Part shown: positions 1-12,000 of the stretch, piece after piece
How the letters are laid out: each line of letters opens with the position of its first letter
How positions within the stretch are numbered: position 1 is the first letter of the stretch
NCBI GenBank assembly: GCA_963995525.1
Contig: OZ023214.1
Location: forward strand, 56,442,841 to 56,506,840
From: Escarpia spicata
Taxonomy: Eukaryota > Annelida > Polychaeta > Sabellida > Siboglinidae
Reading direction: 5' to 3'
DNA: 64,000 nt
Translations under genes and position numbers: made by a program
The notes under the pieces: generated by a model
Seen by the model: the letters and a program-made list of their open reading frames with translations, nothing else
Databases searched by the model: none
What the model was told of the DNA's origin: nothing

Positions 1-116
1 ACAGCGAAACTTTATAACTAGTTGTTCATCTTCAGACGCATCAAAATGATGGCTTTGGTCCCGATTTCTTCATAGCATTCGCCCCTGTCAATAGCATGCA
101 GAACGAGAGCTGCCAT

Positions 117-282
117 TTTTATCCGGCGGGTAGACCACTATACGCAACAAAATGTATGCATAACTTTATCAGCGTTTACGTCACCGGATAGTTCTATCTG
201 CGCTTCATGCATACCAATTTATTACGTTTATCCGCCGGATAGCCACTAAACGCAGATAAAGGAGTTATCCGTGCTTCATGCA
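117..282. repeat. Two diverged copies of a Tccgscgga-containing repeat
   Basis: The block TTTATCCGSCGGRTAG followed by CCACTAWACGCA occurs at about 117-146 and again at 227-254. Each is followed by a shared CTTCATGCA block (203-211 and 274-282). The core TCCGCCGGA is nearly palindromic. This looks like a fragment of a dispersed or MITE-like repeat. No family is recognised and the outer ends are not defined. Confidence 0.4.
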
Positions 283-469
283 AGCGGGCCCGGATTTTTG
301 AGTTTATTTCAGTAGCGCCATCCGAAGGGTGGGTCACTTGTTGTGTACGGTTGTCAAGGCGAATAAATTAGTTATTCAGCAGTGGTCATCATTTATTATC
401 GCTCAATAATAGTTTACGGATATTTTAAAGGTTTTTAATAATGGATTATAAAAATCTGTGGTGGCTGCA

Positions 470-682
470 ATGGTGGACGGCATTACTTCAACAAGCGATT
501 TACTACCATATGTTTTGGACAGATTATTTGATAGTTTTAGTAAGGAATCTTTGTCGGATGTTGACGATCGACAAAATAACGATGTCGGCGAACTTAGTAA
601 ACAACTGTTTTCAGCAACTGTAAAAACATTGAAATCTTGGTGGCCATCTTGGATTGCTGGTTACCATGATGACGGAATGTAA
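470..682 (+). other. Unrecognised 70-codon open frame
   Basis: An ATG-started frame runs to TAA with a mixed, protein-like composition (it includes DRLFDSF and KSWWPSWIAGY). There is no convincing splice acceptor or promoter next to it and no domain is recognised. It could be a transposon remnant, a lone exon or chance. It is not claimed as a gene. Confidence 0.15.
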
Positions 683-924
683 AATGATATGGCTCATTAT
701 ACTTGCTGATTATCATACTTTCCGAAAATGTGTAACATTCCTATTCATAAAATGCATTTTTGTGGCTCAAATCTTGACTTGAAGTGAGGTAGTCCATTGT
801 GTCGCATATTCATATGGAATGCAGTATTCAGTGGTCATAGCTGGTCAGGGCTGTACTACTGAAGTGCAGTGTGTTCCCCTGGGTAAAATGATGGGCGAGG
901 TGGTAGGGGTGGGGCACGCGAGTG

Positions 925-990
925 CCGCAGGTGTGAAGTGTTGCTAGGGGGGGGTCCGGGGGCATGCTCCCACGGAGATTTTTTTTAAAC
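925..990 (+). repeat. G-rich dispersed repeat fragment with GGGGGCATGCTC core
   Basis: The stretch GGGGTCCGGGGGCATGCTCC, followed by CACGGAGATTTTTTTT, matches the core of the 74-bp tandem unit at 14066-14361 (GGTGGGGGCATGCTCTTGGA then GATTTT). It is therefore a dispersed sequence also present elsewhere in the window. Its boundaries are uncertain. Confidence 0.4.
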
Positions 991-1861
991 TAGCTTTAAA
1001 ATGGTGCATTCTGAGGTACATTTTAACCTTTGCTATTGAATATAGAGGGGAAGATATAAAACAACAAGACACTACTTATAAATGTAGTAATCATGATTGA
1101 TAAAAGTAAGTAATCATGACTGTTTCATCGTGTTGAGGTGTGGTTACCACTTGACCACTGGTACTTGGTTATGGTTGTTTTTCTTGCACTAACCCTACCT
1201 AGGCCTTGTTACCTCGCTGACAGAGTCAATAAAAAAGTAAAAGGTAAGTTATTATATAGCGCAGGACTGCTGAAAGTGATTTACACTTTATTCCCTGGCA
1301 GACCTGTTCAGTCGAAGACCATTTCGACTTCTCTGGGAAGCATCCAGTGGTATCATCTGAAGACTCTTTCATCATCAACTTTAAATAATTTTAATATCAT
1401 AATATTCTGGTAAATTGGTGTTTTTTGTTCAAAAGATTGTATTTTATTTGTTGTTAGAATGCTATACAATTAATTAAACAGTCATTTGTGGAATGCCACA
1501 AAAGTATGTTTCTATTAATCGCAAGAACGTTTCTCAAATTGTGTCCTTTTTATAAAACGGTATATAAGTTGTTTAGTATATCCAATTGCTGTGCAAACAT
1601 GTCATTGTCTAACCGAAGTTGTTGATAACCCGGCGTTAGTATGCACGGTTTTGGATAGTAGGCATTTTTTTACGAGACGAACTTCGATGGTTTAATTATA
1701 TTCGTAAGTATTTCAATCAAATCAACTTTCTCAAAAGTTTGTTTGCACAACTTTGTCGGAATATGTATTATATATTTAACACAAAGATATCTTACGAATC
1801 ACATTCCTTATTTTGCTAAAACAAAACCGCATAGAACATGTTATTAGTTGAATAGACTTGT

Positions 1862-1886
1862 GGGCATTTGCATCGAATCCGGACCC
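1862..1886 (+). repeat. Left arm of a 24-bp inverted repeat pair
   Basis: The segment GGCATTTGCATCGAATCCGG plus ACCC is the reverse complement, with two mismatches, of the sequence at 4602-4626. The arms are about 2.7 kb apart. They may be terminal inverted repeats of a decayed DNA element, or termini of two separate fragments of one family. Confidence 0.4.
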
Positions 1887-4373
1887 ACTTTGATTTTGCC
1901 GTTATAACTTAAAGGGGAAATGAAATGCAGCTGTTTTATGCTACAAATTGAAATATATACTATATAAGTATACATTAATGGTAACAGAAACGTACTCATT
2001 TATAAGACAAACTGAAAAAACGATTTTGTTCAATGCCTAAATCGTCGCTATAGAGCACTGCGTATCGCCATCTTTGTTCCAAACGAGTGGTTTGATTTAC
2101 TCCTATCTAATCCATGTTAAATTTCAGGTTTTTTTCGTTTACTTCATTAGTAGACATTTATGTGCGAAAACAAAGATATGGTGCCCTATTATACACGATA
2201 GGTGTTCTATAGGTCAACAAATAATTTGTATATGCGTTCGAAATAAAAAGGTGAAATTAAATGGCAACGATTTATAACCAATGAAAACGTTTTGTTAACA
2301 TCGCACTTCCCGAACGAAGATTTTAGTTGCCAGAAGGGGGCGGTGCTTACAAAGCAAAGGTCAGAATATTAGATGCGGTCGTCTACATTGACAGAACTGC
2401 CATGGTCAGGGTCAGTCGGAGAAAGCATGCTGGACTGCGATGGCAACTTTGCATACCCATGATCATGATGAATGTTCAATGGAAAACACTATTGTCTGTA
2501 TTAACTACTGCATCGACAAAGTGTCGCACTGGCGACACGACCACCGGCTTCCTTTATGTTTTGACACTACAAGTCGATGCCGTGGCAGCACTACAAGTGA
2601 CATTTGTATTACCATGAGGGACAATGTCATCTTGCATGCTAAATCCTTCGCAGGATCCTTCGAAGCTTGTGCTCGGTATTAGGCCCTATGGTTGTTTGGA
2701 TATTTCCGTCATATATTATGAACAAAATGAGACAATCTTGCAAATAGTCATTAACATTGGAGCACAAGTGCGATTTACAAGTGACTTTTTCAATGTTTTC
2801 TTTTTAGTGGTGTGTTATCTTTAATTGTCATGATTAAAATGCATGTGCACTCAAATGTGTTTAACATTTGAACTTGAAAATATATATTTATTAATCTTTG
2901 TGGCTTTTTCCTGTGACGTTATTTCCTTTTTTCCTTGTTACGCTTACATTCAAAGTCAATCAATTAAATACAATATCCTTGTTATTAAAAGCATACATTG
3001 GTTTTTGCAGTCATGCAATCTATATCAGAAAAAAACTTGGTATGATAGCATGCTTGCTAAACTGTCGCCTCAAAGCTGGAGCATCAATTCGGGGTCCATT
3101 GTTACAAGCCAATATTTGAGATACATAAATTAGTATTAGGCCTACATGGTGATTAACTTGACTTGACTGATGTGAACCTACTTACTATGCCAATAACTAA
3201 TTACATCAGATATGACTATAGTGTTTTGTTGTATGCTATTGACTGTATCGTAAACACATATTTTTAAGGATTTAAATACTTGTAATGTCACTTATTTAAT
3301 AATTCCAATGGCAATGCCTACAATACATGATTGACAGGGCTTGGTCCGGACTGTAACTAATGTTGACTAATATATGACGACATTATTTCGCAAAACGTTA
3401 TACTGGCTACGGTAGCTGACATTTGTGTAATTATTTTGACGGTTATTTTCCCCTTATTTCCCCACCAGCAACTAAGTCGATAACATAGACTCGTAGGTGT
3501 AGACGTTGCGGTATTCCGACGTAGCAACACGCCGGCACAAATTGCTGTAAACTAAATCGGCGGATTACAAGCACTCATTATTCCAAATTATATCATAGTA
3601 TTCACATGTATTTGTACTTTATTACATTCACATTTCTTAATACATTTCAATTTTGCATACATCATATTTGTATATATGCAGACTTTGAAATAGAACTGTG
3701 GGACTATATAGTAGTCGTAATGATACCTAACGGAACTCGTGAGTGCCGAGTCACCTTGGCAACAACAAGCTGGTTTCGGCTTGTCATTTCCTACGCGCCG
3801 CTTCACCCTCCAAATAAGGCAATGATGTCGAGCTTCCAGGTCAATTTCGCTTAATTTTACTTAATCGGTGCATAGTTATATGTAAACAAATCGACTGAAG
3901 ATGGACCTGCGGCTTTAATTAAGAATTATGTTTTGACGTTCAATGTCTTTTTATGCTCGTCACTTTCGTATTTAGGCTTGCAATCGGTGTTCGAAAGTGA
4001 CTACCGCAGACTTTCGCCAATCTTGCCGCCGGCGAACACATCAAATTCATCATCTATAACTTGTTTTTTTCTGTTGGAAACCTTCTGTGGAAGTATGTGA
4101 AAAGTTGCTTACTAACATTTATAGTATATCTAGTAGCCACGCAGTGCAATCAATTGTTCTGTTTTTATGTGTTTGTATGCGTTTCGTCGGTTTTTGTGAG
4201 AGTTATGCTGCGTCGCCTATCGAATTGCTGTATACAACTTTGGGAGACTTCTCGCCAATCAAACCGGATGTACAACCACACGCTCCTGGAGCATGATGGT
4301 GGCGCCCTGTGCCGATAGTAGCTACGTTTGAAAAATTATTTAAAATATACCGTGACGCTGTACTTGTCAAATC
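1887..4373. other. Non-coding stretch, nothing recognised
   Basis: AT-rich sequence with only short unsupported frames (for example near 2327-2682 and 3606-3854). No exon with splice sites, RNA gene or tandem array was recognised. It lies upstream of the first secure SDR39U1 exon, so it may be promoter or first-intron sequence, or the interior of a decayed element bounded by the inverted repeats at 1862 and 4626. Confidence 0.4.
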
Positions 4374-4395
4374 ATGGTGACTTGTACTGTAAATG
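4374..4395 (+). CDS. SDR39U1: Weak candidate for SDR39U1 exon 1
   Basis: The securely placed second exon needs an upstream exon ending in the first base of a glycine codon. Human SDR39U1 exon 1 is only about 16 coding bases. Here ATG, six further codons and a final G precede a donor-like GTATGT, so the phase fits. The encoded MVTCTVN is less hydrophobic than the usual first Rossmann strand (human MRVLV), so the match is poor. The true exon may lie outside the window. Confidence 0.15.
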
Positions 4396-4601
4396 GTATG
4401 TTCTTATGTTTGGGCTGTGGTTGTTCAATCATTTCATTTGAATATTGCATCTTATGTCCATTTGAGGCATAAATAGCACCCCGGTTTGTATCAACATACG
4501 CTGCTGTATATTGTATCTCTCATTTTATGCACGCTGTGCAGTAACGCACGGCCACAGCGGCACAGACTAGTGCAAACCGGGTCGCTATTTCAGCTTCAAC
4601 A

Positions 4602-4626
4602 GGGTCCGGATTCGATACAAGTGCCG
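4602..4626 (-). repeat. Right arm of a 24-bp inverted repeat pair
   Basis: CAGGGTCCGGATTCGATACA, from 4600, pairs inverted with 1862-1886. The CAGGG start resembles hAT-type transposon ends, but no matching end facing the right way and no secure target-site duplication were found. Confidence 0.35.
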
Positions 4627-4630
4627 ATTA

Positions 4631-5626
4631 GTGAATAGGATGCACGGCCTCGCTTGTCATATACCAGGGGAAACACTGAAGTGGTTAAGAGTACCCAGCA
4701 ATGAATTCAATAATCAATGTGTATGCAATAATCAATGTGTTAAGCAAGGTGGGAAGTTATCACCTTTACTTTTTAACATTTATATGGATAATCTGAGTAT
4801 ACAACTGCACAAAAAACAAATCGTTTGTAGTCTTGGTAACATGGTTGTTAATCACCTTATATATGCCGATGATCTACTTCTGTTTGCACCTTCTGCTAAA
4901 CTAAAGGAATACAAACACTACTAGACATGTGTTACTCATATGGATGTGAGCATGACGTCCAATACAATGCGGGTAAATCCCTGGTCATGTACTTTGAATC
5001 TAGAAAGTCAAATCTTTCTAAAGAAATGACATTAGGAGGAAAGAAGTTAAACTTTGTCACCTCTTGTAAATATCTTGGACATGTCATTTCTAATAACTTG
5101 TCGAGTCTGACATGCAATCCAAAGTGAGACTTTTGTATGCCAAGAGTAATATGTGACGTCAAAAATTCCACTTTTGTTCAACTGCTATAAAAAATACGTT
5201 ATTTACAGCGTATTTTGGTAATATCTATATGTGTGCGTTATGGGTGAACTTTAGAAAAATTAATTTTCAGCAATTCGTTGTTGCATATAACAACTCTTTC
5301 AGGATATTGAACAAAGAGATGTTGCGCTATCCACATGTTTGCTACAGCTAATGTCAGCTCGGGTAAATGTGTAATGAGAAAGGCTATTTTTTAGCTTAAT
5401 GAATAGGATTGACATGTCTTTGAATCCCATTATTGATAGCAATAAGACTAGCGACGTGTATTGTACTTCGAAACTCCGTCACCAGTGGGTCCGGGATTTA
5501 TAAAAATGTTAAACATATTGTTCTTATCGATGTATTTTTATATTGATTGACATACTTTTATTGATGTATTTGTATATATGGACATGATGATTGTCTGAAA
5601 TAAATACATTATTATTATTATTAAAA
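4631..5626 (+). mobile_element. Degenerate non-LTR retrotransposon, 3' part (reverse transcriptase)
   Basis: The translated frames contain reverse-transcriptase hallmarks: QGGKLSPLLFNIYMDNLS (motif with the LSPLLFN core), then an intact YADDLLLF catalytic motif near 4862, then CKYLGHVISNNL. A further frame around 5208-5350 reads YNNSFRILNKEMLRYPHVC, typical of the C-terminal end of such proteins. The frames are broken by stops and shifts (for example at 4924 and 5127), so the copy is dead. It ends in AATAAATACATTATTATTAT, an ATT-rich tail that marks the retrotransposon 3' end. The clade (CR1-, Jockey- or related) is not resolved. Only the 3' part is present, as expected of a 5'-truncated insertion. 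Confidence 0.85.
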
Positions 5627-5963
5627 AGCCCTGGGGAGAATTAAAAATCTCCAGCTCTAATGTCACTCCAACTTGGCATCTCTGCTTATCACCTTTTACA
5701 AAGCATCACATCCTCTTTGTCTTTGCGAACATGTTTCATTTTATGGTACTTGGTGCTCTGCAAATAACTGAGTCATTGTTTTGATAGGTCTGGTAGAAAA
5801 TGTCAAAGTTCATTCACAGATTACCAAACCAATCACTGTGGTGTAACACCCTCTGTCTGACATTATCTCAGTAAAAATAGCTGACAATCATTGTCAGTTA
5901 TTGCGTTCATTACTATGTATGATAACATCGGTACGTCAGGTGGAATTGTACTGATGTTTGCAG
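5627..5963 (+). other. Intron or upstream sequence before SDR39U1 exon 2
   Basis: No gene or repeat recognised. The final bases GATGTTTGCAG form the 3' splice site of the next exon. An open frame runs through the acceptor without a stop, but the splice site and family alignment favour intron sequence here. Confidence 0.5.
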
Positions 5964-6070
5964 GTGGAGGAACAGGCTTCATAGGCTCCCACCTGTACCG
6001 GATTCTGTCAAAAAAGGGCTATGAAGTGACAATAATTTCTCGTCACGCCGGTGATGGCTTCATTACGTGG
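5964..6070 (+). CDS. SDR39U1: SDR39U1 exon 2 (nucleotide-binding motif)
   Basis: Acceptor TTTGCAG and donor GTAAGT flank 107 bases: two bases finishing a glycine codon, then 35 codons. It encodes GGTGFIGSHLYRILSKKGYE, the NADP-binding turn and first helix, then TIISRHAGDGFITW. The entering phase (1) equals that of the human gene. Confidence 0.93.
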
Positions 6071-9000
6071 GTAAGTGAAACAGAACCGGTCATTCTTCTG
6101 GATACTGCAGTGGCTGGACATAACGGTTTGTAGCTTAATTGTATTTACAGTATATATATATATATATATGTGTGTAACTATTGGAAAACAGTCTGGCCCA
6201 GTGTTTATCTAGATAATGAACATTGAAATACCTTCAACCATATCTTGTTTACACAGTTACAGCGTTCAGTAATAGGCTGGTGAAGACTTTGATTGTGGTC
6301 AGGTATGTTAACAGACTACACTGTAATGATAATTGGTTTAGGTAACATTGTCACAGTAAGTGAGGAAGATGGTCGTAAGCCAAGTAACAAGTTCCCAAAA
6401 TGTGAAGTAGTGTGTGCGAGTGGCTGGTGGATTGGTCGTCACTATGTATTGCGGGGAAATAGATCGATATAGTAGCGTCACATAATGAGTAGAACAGGTT
6501 AATGCAGATTGACACTATCAGGTACTGTACTATCAGAACTGGGCAGTGTGTTGACATGTATTGTCAGAAGTATTGTGTTGAATGTATTGGTGGGGGGTGG
6601 TTTGAATGTATTGGTGGGGTGGTGGTTTGAATGTATTGGTGGGGGTGGTGGTTTGAATGTATTGGTGGGGTGGTAGTTTGCATATATAAAATGTATTGGT
6701 GGGGTGGTGGTTTGAATGTACTGGTGGGGTGGTGGTTTGAGTGTATTGGTGGGGGGGTGGTTTGAATGTATTGGTGGGGGTGGTGGTTTGAATGTATTGG
6801 TGGGGTGGTAGTTTGCATGTATTGGTGGGGTGGTGGTTTGACTGTATTGGTGGGGGAGTGGTTTGAATGTATTTGTGGGGTGGTGGTTTGAATGTATTGA
6901 TGGGGTGGTGGTTTGAATGTATTGGTGGGGTGGTGGTTTGAATGTATTTGTCGGGTGGTTTGAATGTATTGGTGGGGTGGTTTGAATGTATTGGTAGTAT
7001 GGTGGTTTGAATGTATTGGTGGGGTGGTGGTTTGAATGTATTGGTGGGGTGGTGGTTTGAATGTATTGGTGGGGTGGTGGTTTGAGTGTATTGGTGGGGG
7101 TGGTTTGAATGAATTGGTGGGGTGGTGGTTTGAGTGTATTGGTGGAGGGTGGTTTGAATGTATTGGTGGGGTGGTGGTTTGAATGTATTGGTGGGGGTGG
7201 TTTGAATGTATTGGTAGGATGATGGTTTGAATGTATTGGTGGGGTGGTGGTTTTTGAATGTATTGGTGGTTTGAATGTACTGGTGGGGTAGTGGTTTGAA
7301 TGTACTGGTGGGGTAGTGGTTTGAATGTACTGGTGGGGTAGTGGTTTGAATGTACTGGTGGGGTGGTGGTTTGAATGTACTGGTGGGGTGGTGGTTTGAG
7401 TGTATTGGTGGGGGGTGGTTTGAATGAATTGGTGGGGTGGTGGTTTGAGTGTATTTGTGGGAGATGGTTTGGATGTATTGGTGGAGGGTGGTTTGAATGT
7501 ATTGGTGGTGTGGTTTGAGTGTATTAGTGGGGCGTGGTTTAAAGGTATTGGTGGGGGGTGGGGAGTCACTCCTCACCAATACATTCAAACCACTCCGAGT
7601 GTTTTGAATGTATTGGTGGGGGTGGTTTGAGTGTATTGGTGGGGGGTGGTTTGAATGTATTGGGTGGGGTGGTTTGAGTGTATTGGTGTGGTGGTGGTTT
7701 GAATGTATTGATGGGGTGGTGGTTTGAAATTATTGGTGAGGGGTGGTTTGAGTGTATTGGTGGGGTGATGGTTTGAATCTATTGGTTGGGGGTGGTGGTT
7801 TGAATGTATTGGTGGGGGGTTTGAATGTATTGGTGGGGGTGGTTTGAATGTATAGGAGGGGGGTTGTTTGAGTATATTGGTGAGGGTGCTTTTGATTGTA
7901 TAGGTTGGGGTGGTTTGAATGTATTGGTGGGGGATGGCTTGAGTGTATTGGTTCGGGTGGTTTCAATGTATTGGTGGGGGGTGGTTTGATTGTATTGGTT
8001 GGGGTGGTTTGAATGTATTGGTTGGGGTGGTTTGATTGTATTGGTTGGGGTGGTTTGAATGTATTGGTTGGGGTGGTTTGATTGTATTGGTTGGGGTGGT
8101 TTGAATGTATTGGTTGGGGTGGTTTGATTGTATTGGTTGGGGTGGTTTGAATGTATTGGTGGGGGGGTGGTTTGAGTGTATTGGTTGGGGTGGTTTGAAT
8201 GTATTGGTGGGGGGTGGTTTGATTGTATTGGTTGGGGTGGTTTGAATGTATTGGTTGGGGTGGTTTGATTGTATTGGTTGGGGTGGTTTGAATGTATTGG
8301 TTGGGGTGGTTTGATTGTATTGGTTGGGGTGGTTTGAATGTATTGGTTGGGGTGGTTTGATTGTATTGGTTGGGGTGGTTTGAATGTATTGGTTCGGGTG
8401 GTTTGATTGTATTGGTTGGGGTGGTTTGAATGTATTGGTTGGGGTGGTTTGATTGTATTGGTTAGGGTGGTTTGAATGTATTGGTGGGGGGTGGCTTGAG
8501 TGTATTGGTTGGGGTGGTTTGAATGTATTGGTGGGGGATGGCTTGAGTGTATTGGTTGGGGTGGTTTGAATGTATTGGTGGGGGATGGCTTGAGTGTATT
8601 GGTTGGGGTGGTTTGAATGTATTGGTGGGGGATGGCTTGAGTGTATTGGTTGGGGTGGTTTGAATGTATTGGTGGGGGATGGCTTGAGTGTATTGGTTGG
8701 GGTGGTTTGAATGTATTGGTGGGGGATGGCTTGAGTGTATTGGTGGGGGATGGCTTGAGTGTATTGGTGGGGGGGTGGCTTGAGTGTATTGGTTGGGGTG
8801 GTTTGAATGTATTGGTGGGGGATGGCTTGAGTGTATTGGTTGGGGTGGTTTGAATGTATTGGTGGGGGATGGCTTGAGTGTATTGGTTGGGGTGGTTGAA
8901 TGTATTGGTGGGGGTGGCTTGAGTGTATTGGTTGGGGTGGTTTGAGTGTATTGGTGGGGGGTGGCTTGAGTGTTGTGTTTTTCTGGACTTTACCAACATG

Positions 9001-12000
9001 TATTGCAGCAAGACCTCCAGAGACATGGGCTCCCCTCAGGCTTGACTGCTGTGGTCAATCTGGCTGGACACAACCTGATGGCGTCCACCAGAAAGTATGT
9101 CAATGCGTGTCAATAGTTTCCTCACAGCTTTTTAAACTGCTTTGAAATTCCAATCTCAGGAAAATTTCCTATACTGCTGTCAGCGGCCACTTAATTTTAT
9201 GTTTATTGACTGATATTAAAACTTCCAAAATGTGGTAGTAAAAGCTATTTTGAACATTGTGTAACTATTAGCACAACTTTTATTTATGAGATTTTTAAGT
9301 TTTACTACTTAAGCTTTTTCTTGTCCACTGGAAAAGTCAGAAGTGTTGTCAGATAATTACTCTGGTATTTTACTTTGTTAAATGGTTTCTTATGTTTCTA
9401 ATTTTGTCAGTATAATTGTTTAATTTTATGGTTTCAATAATAAATACCATGTCTGGAAAAATACTGTTTTTCTGGCTTAAAACAACTGATAGCAAAGGTA
9501 GTTTCTTAATTATAAGCCACTTTTTTATTGCTACACTTTCACTATTTACTATACTTCTAAGAATTCCCTGTAGATGTTACAAGTTCTGCTGTAGGTTTGA
9601 GGACATAAAAGGAGTTGTGTCTTCGAGCAGAATCGACACAACACGACAACTGGCAGAGGCTATACAAATGTGTGACCAGCCACCAAAAGTGTGGATCTCT
9701 GCCTCGGCAATCGGTAATTAACAACTGTAGCCTTTATTGGCACTAGTGCCCTGTTGGTGCTGTGTGCAAAGTGGACCAGGTTGTATCACTCCACTGGAGA
9801 AATGTGAATCAGTTTCTTGTATGCAGATGGGTTCTGCTATAGTTTACCCCATAACCATTATCAAGCTTGTTTTACCAGGACCCGTATATTAATGTGGGGC
9901 ATAGTGGCCAAGTGATTAGAGTGCCGGACTCTCGACTGGAGGGACCGGGGTTCAAATCCCGGCGCTGGCTAAGCAGTGGTTCGGTACTGGTTCGGCTGCC
10001 GTGTCGAAACTTGGGCAATTTCGTTCACCCTACGTCTCCCCCCCTTCCAACACGCACCGGCCAGCGTGGAAGGGTAGGCCAACAACACCAGCAGCATCGA
10101 AAGAGTATGACCAAGGGGGCGGTTCAAGTTAAGTAGGGCTACGTGCAGGGGGTGCTAAGAATCTCTGGTTCAAGAAGAGCTGCCGAGAGAAGGTAAGTAG
10201 AGTCTACTTACCAGACCTGCCTACCATTCCGGATTGTCCGGAATCATTCCGGAAAGTCACCTAAAATTACGGTATTACGGTGAGGGATGAAAATATTATG
10301 GACTGACCATATTGGGTAATCACTGAAATTTAGGTTGCACTATATTCAACAGGTGGCAGCATATGTATGCAGCATGTTGTGACATGGTTTTTCATTCGCT
10401 GAGTCTGGTCGTAATGTAACCAATAGGAAACAGCGTTATGACAAAATCGCATTTCCGCGATCAAACAAAACGAAGTCACGCGGCACGAAATGATGGCTGA
10501 CAGCGAAACGACGCCACCGCCAACCCAAAAGAAATGTGTAATGCCAAAATGTAGTGAGTGTTGTATTGTAGTGTTAGGCCAACTGACTGTACTACAGTAT
10601 AGGCGATGTCGATGACAGTGTAAATGTAATGGTTTTGGTCCATCGCTACCCGCTTTCCCCCCCCCCCCCGTCTATAATTTATAATATTAGAGTTGAGTAG
10701 GCTAGAGTGTAGGTGGTGTTGACCACAGTGTAACTAATGGGTTTGACCTGTCGCAGAGGGAAACCAAGTTGGCATAGGATGTGATCGGGATCGGAGAAGT
10801 CAGAAGAAGAGCGGAATGCTTCACTACCTTACAAAGCGGCCATCTACAATACCATTCCAAAGCGAACAACGGCCAAGCAGGCTTTCTCATAAACAAGACA
10901 TGGAAAGACGATATAGTGAGGGTTAACAGCATCAGCCCCAGAGTAACAGAACTTGTTCTATGCATAACAAAGCTGTACAAGCTGAAGATAGTAAAAGTTT
11001 ATGCACCAACAGCATCATACTCAGAAGAAGATATAGACAACTTCTACAACCACATGGATGAGACTTTAGAAAAGCCAACCCACTACAAGATAGTGATGGG
11101 AGACTTTAATGCGCAAGTAGGGAAACGAACAAACATTTCGGAAACGGCAACAGGCAAATTTGGCCTAGGTGTGAGAAACGAAAGAGGCGACCCCTTGGTA
11201 GAATGGGCAACATCAAGAAAGTATAAAAACATGAATACCATGTTCCAGAAGAAAGCAGAGAGGAGATGGACATAGAAAAACCCAAATGGAGAAACAAAGA
11301 ACAAAATTGACTACATCCTGACAAACAAGCCAGACATGGTCATTGTCGTAACTGTCATCAACCAAGTCAACATTAGAAGTGACCACAGAATGGTAATGAA
11401 CAACATCAAACTTGACGCCAAGGCTGAAAGGAAGAAGTTGGTAAACAAGAAACCACCTAGTGTAGATACCACAAGAATCGGAAGAAAAAAGATTGAATTC
11501 CAACTCGAACTGCAAAATCGAATCGAGACACTACAGGAACTAGGCGACATCAACACCATGAGCGAAAACATCACTGAGATGATCCAACTAAATGCAACAA
11601 GTGTAGCCAAAGCAATCATCAGGCATGTAGTGACGAGAATAACGTCACCAGCATGAGCACTAATGAAGAAACGACAAGAAATGGTAGATAACGGCGACTG
11701 TAAAAAACAAATAGTGTACGTCGAAATATGCAAGACCATCAAAAAGAAAGGGAAGGAGGACATCAGAGAGTACAAACAAGAGATCATACGAGAAACGATT
11801 GTCATCAAAGAGCCTGAAGAAAGCCAGAAGAACGCAGGCACTAGGCCGAGACAGACTGATTACACTTCTAGACAAGCAGGGTAGAGAAACACAAGACCAA
11901 GATATGATCATGGAACGAATAGAGGAATTCTACACTGAGCTATATGACAGTGAACAGAGTACCATAATTCACACCGACCCGAAAGAGGTACCAAAGATAA

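Noticed and set aside
2327..2682. Two overlapping frames of 80-96 codons
   Set aside because: No recognisable motifs, no splice sites, and the two frames compete over the same bases.
6499..9026. Long Pro/Thr/Asn/His-rich frames on the - strand
   Set aside because: They are shadows of the 23-25-bp G-rich minisatellite. Overlapping frames in all phases are open, which is typical of such arrays.
9894..9966. Functional tRNA gene
   Set aside because: A and B boxes are present, but the T-stem has a mismatch and the sequence continues as a longer SINE body.
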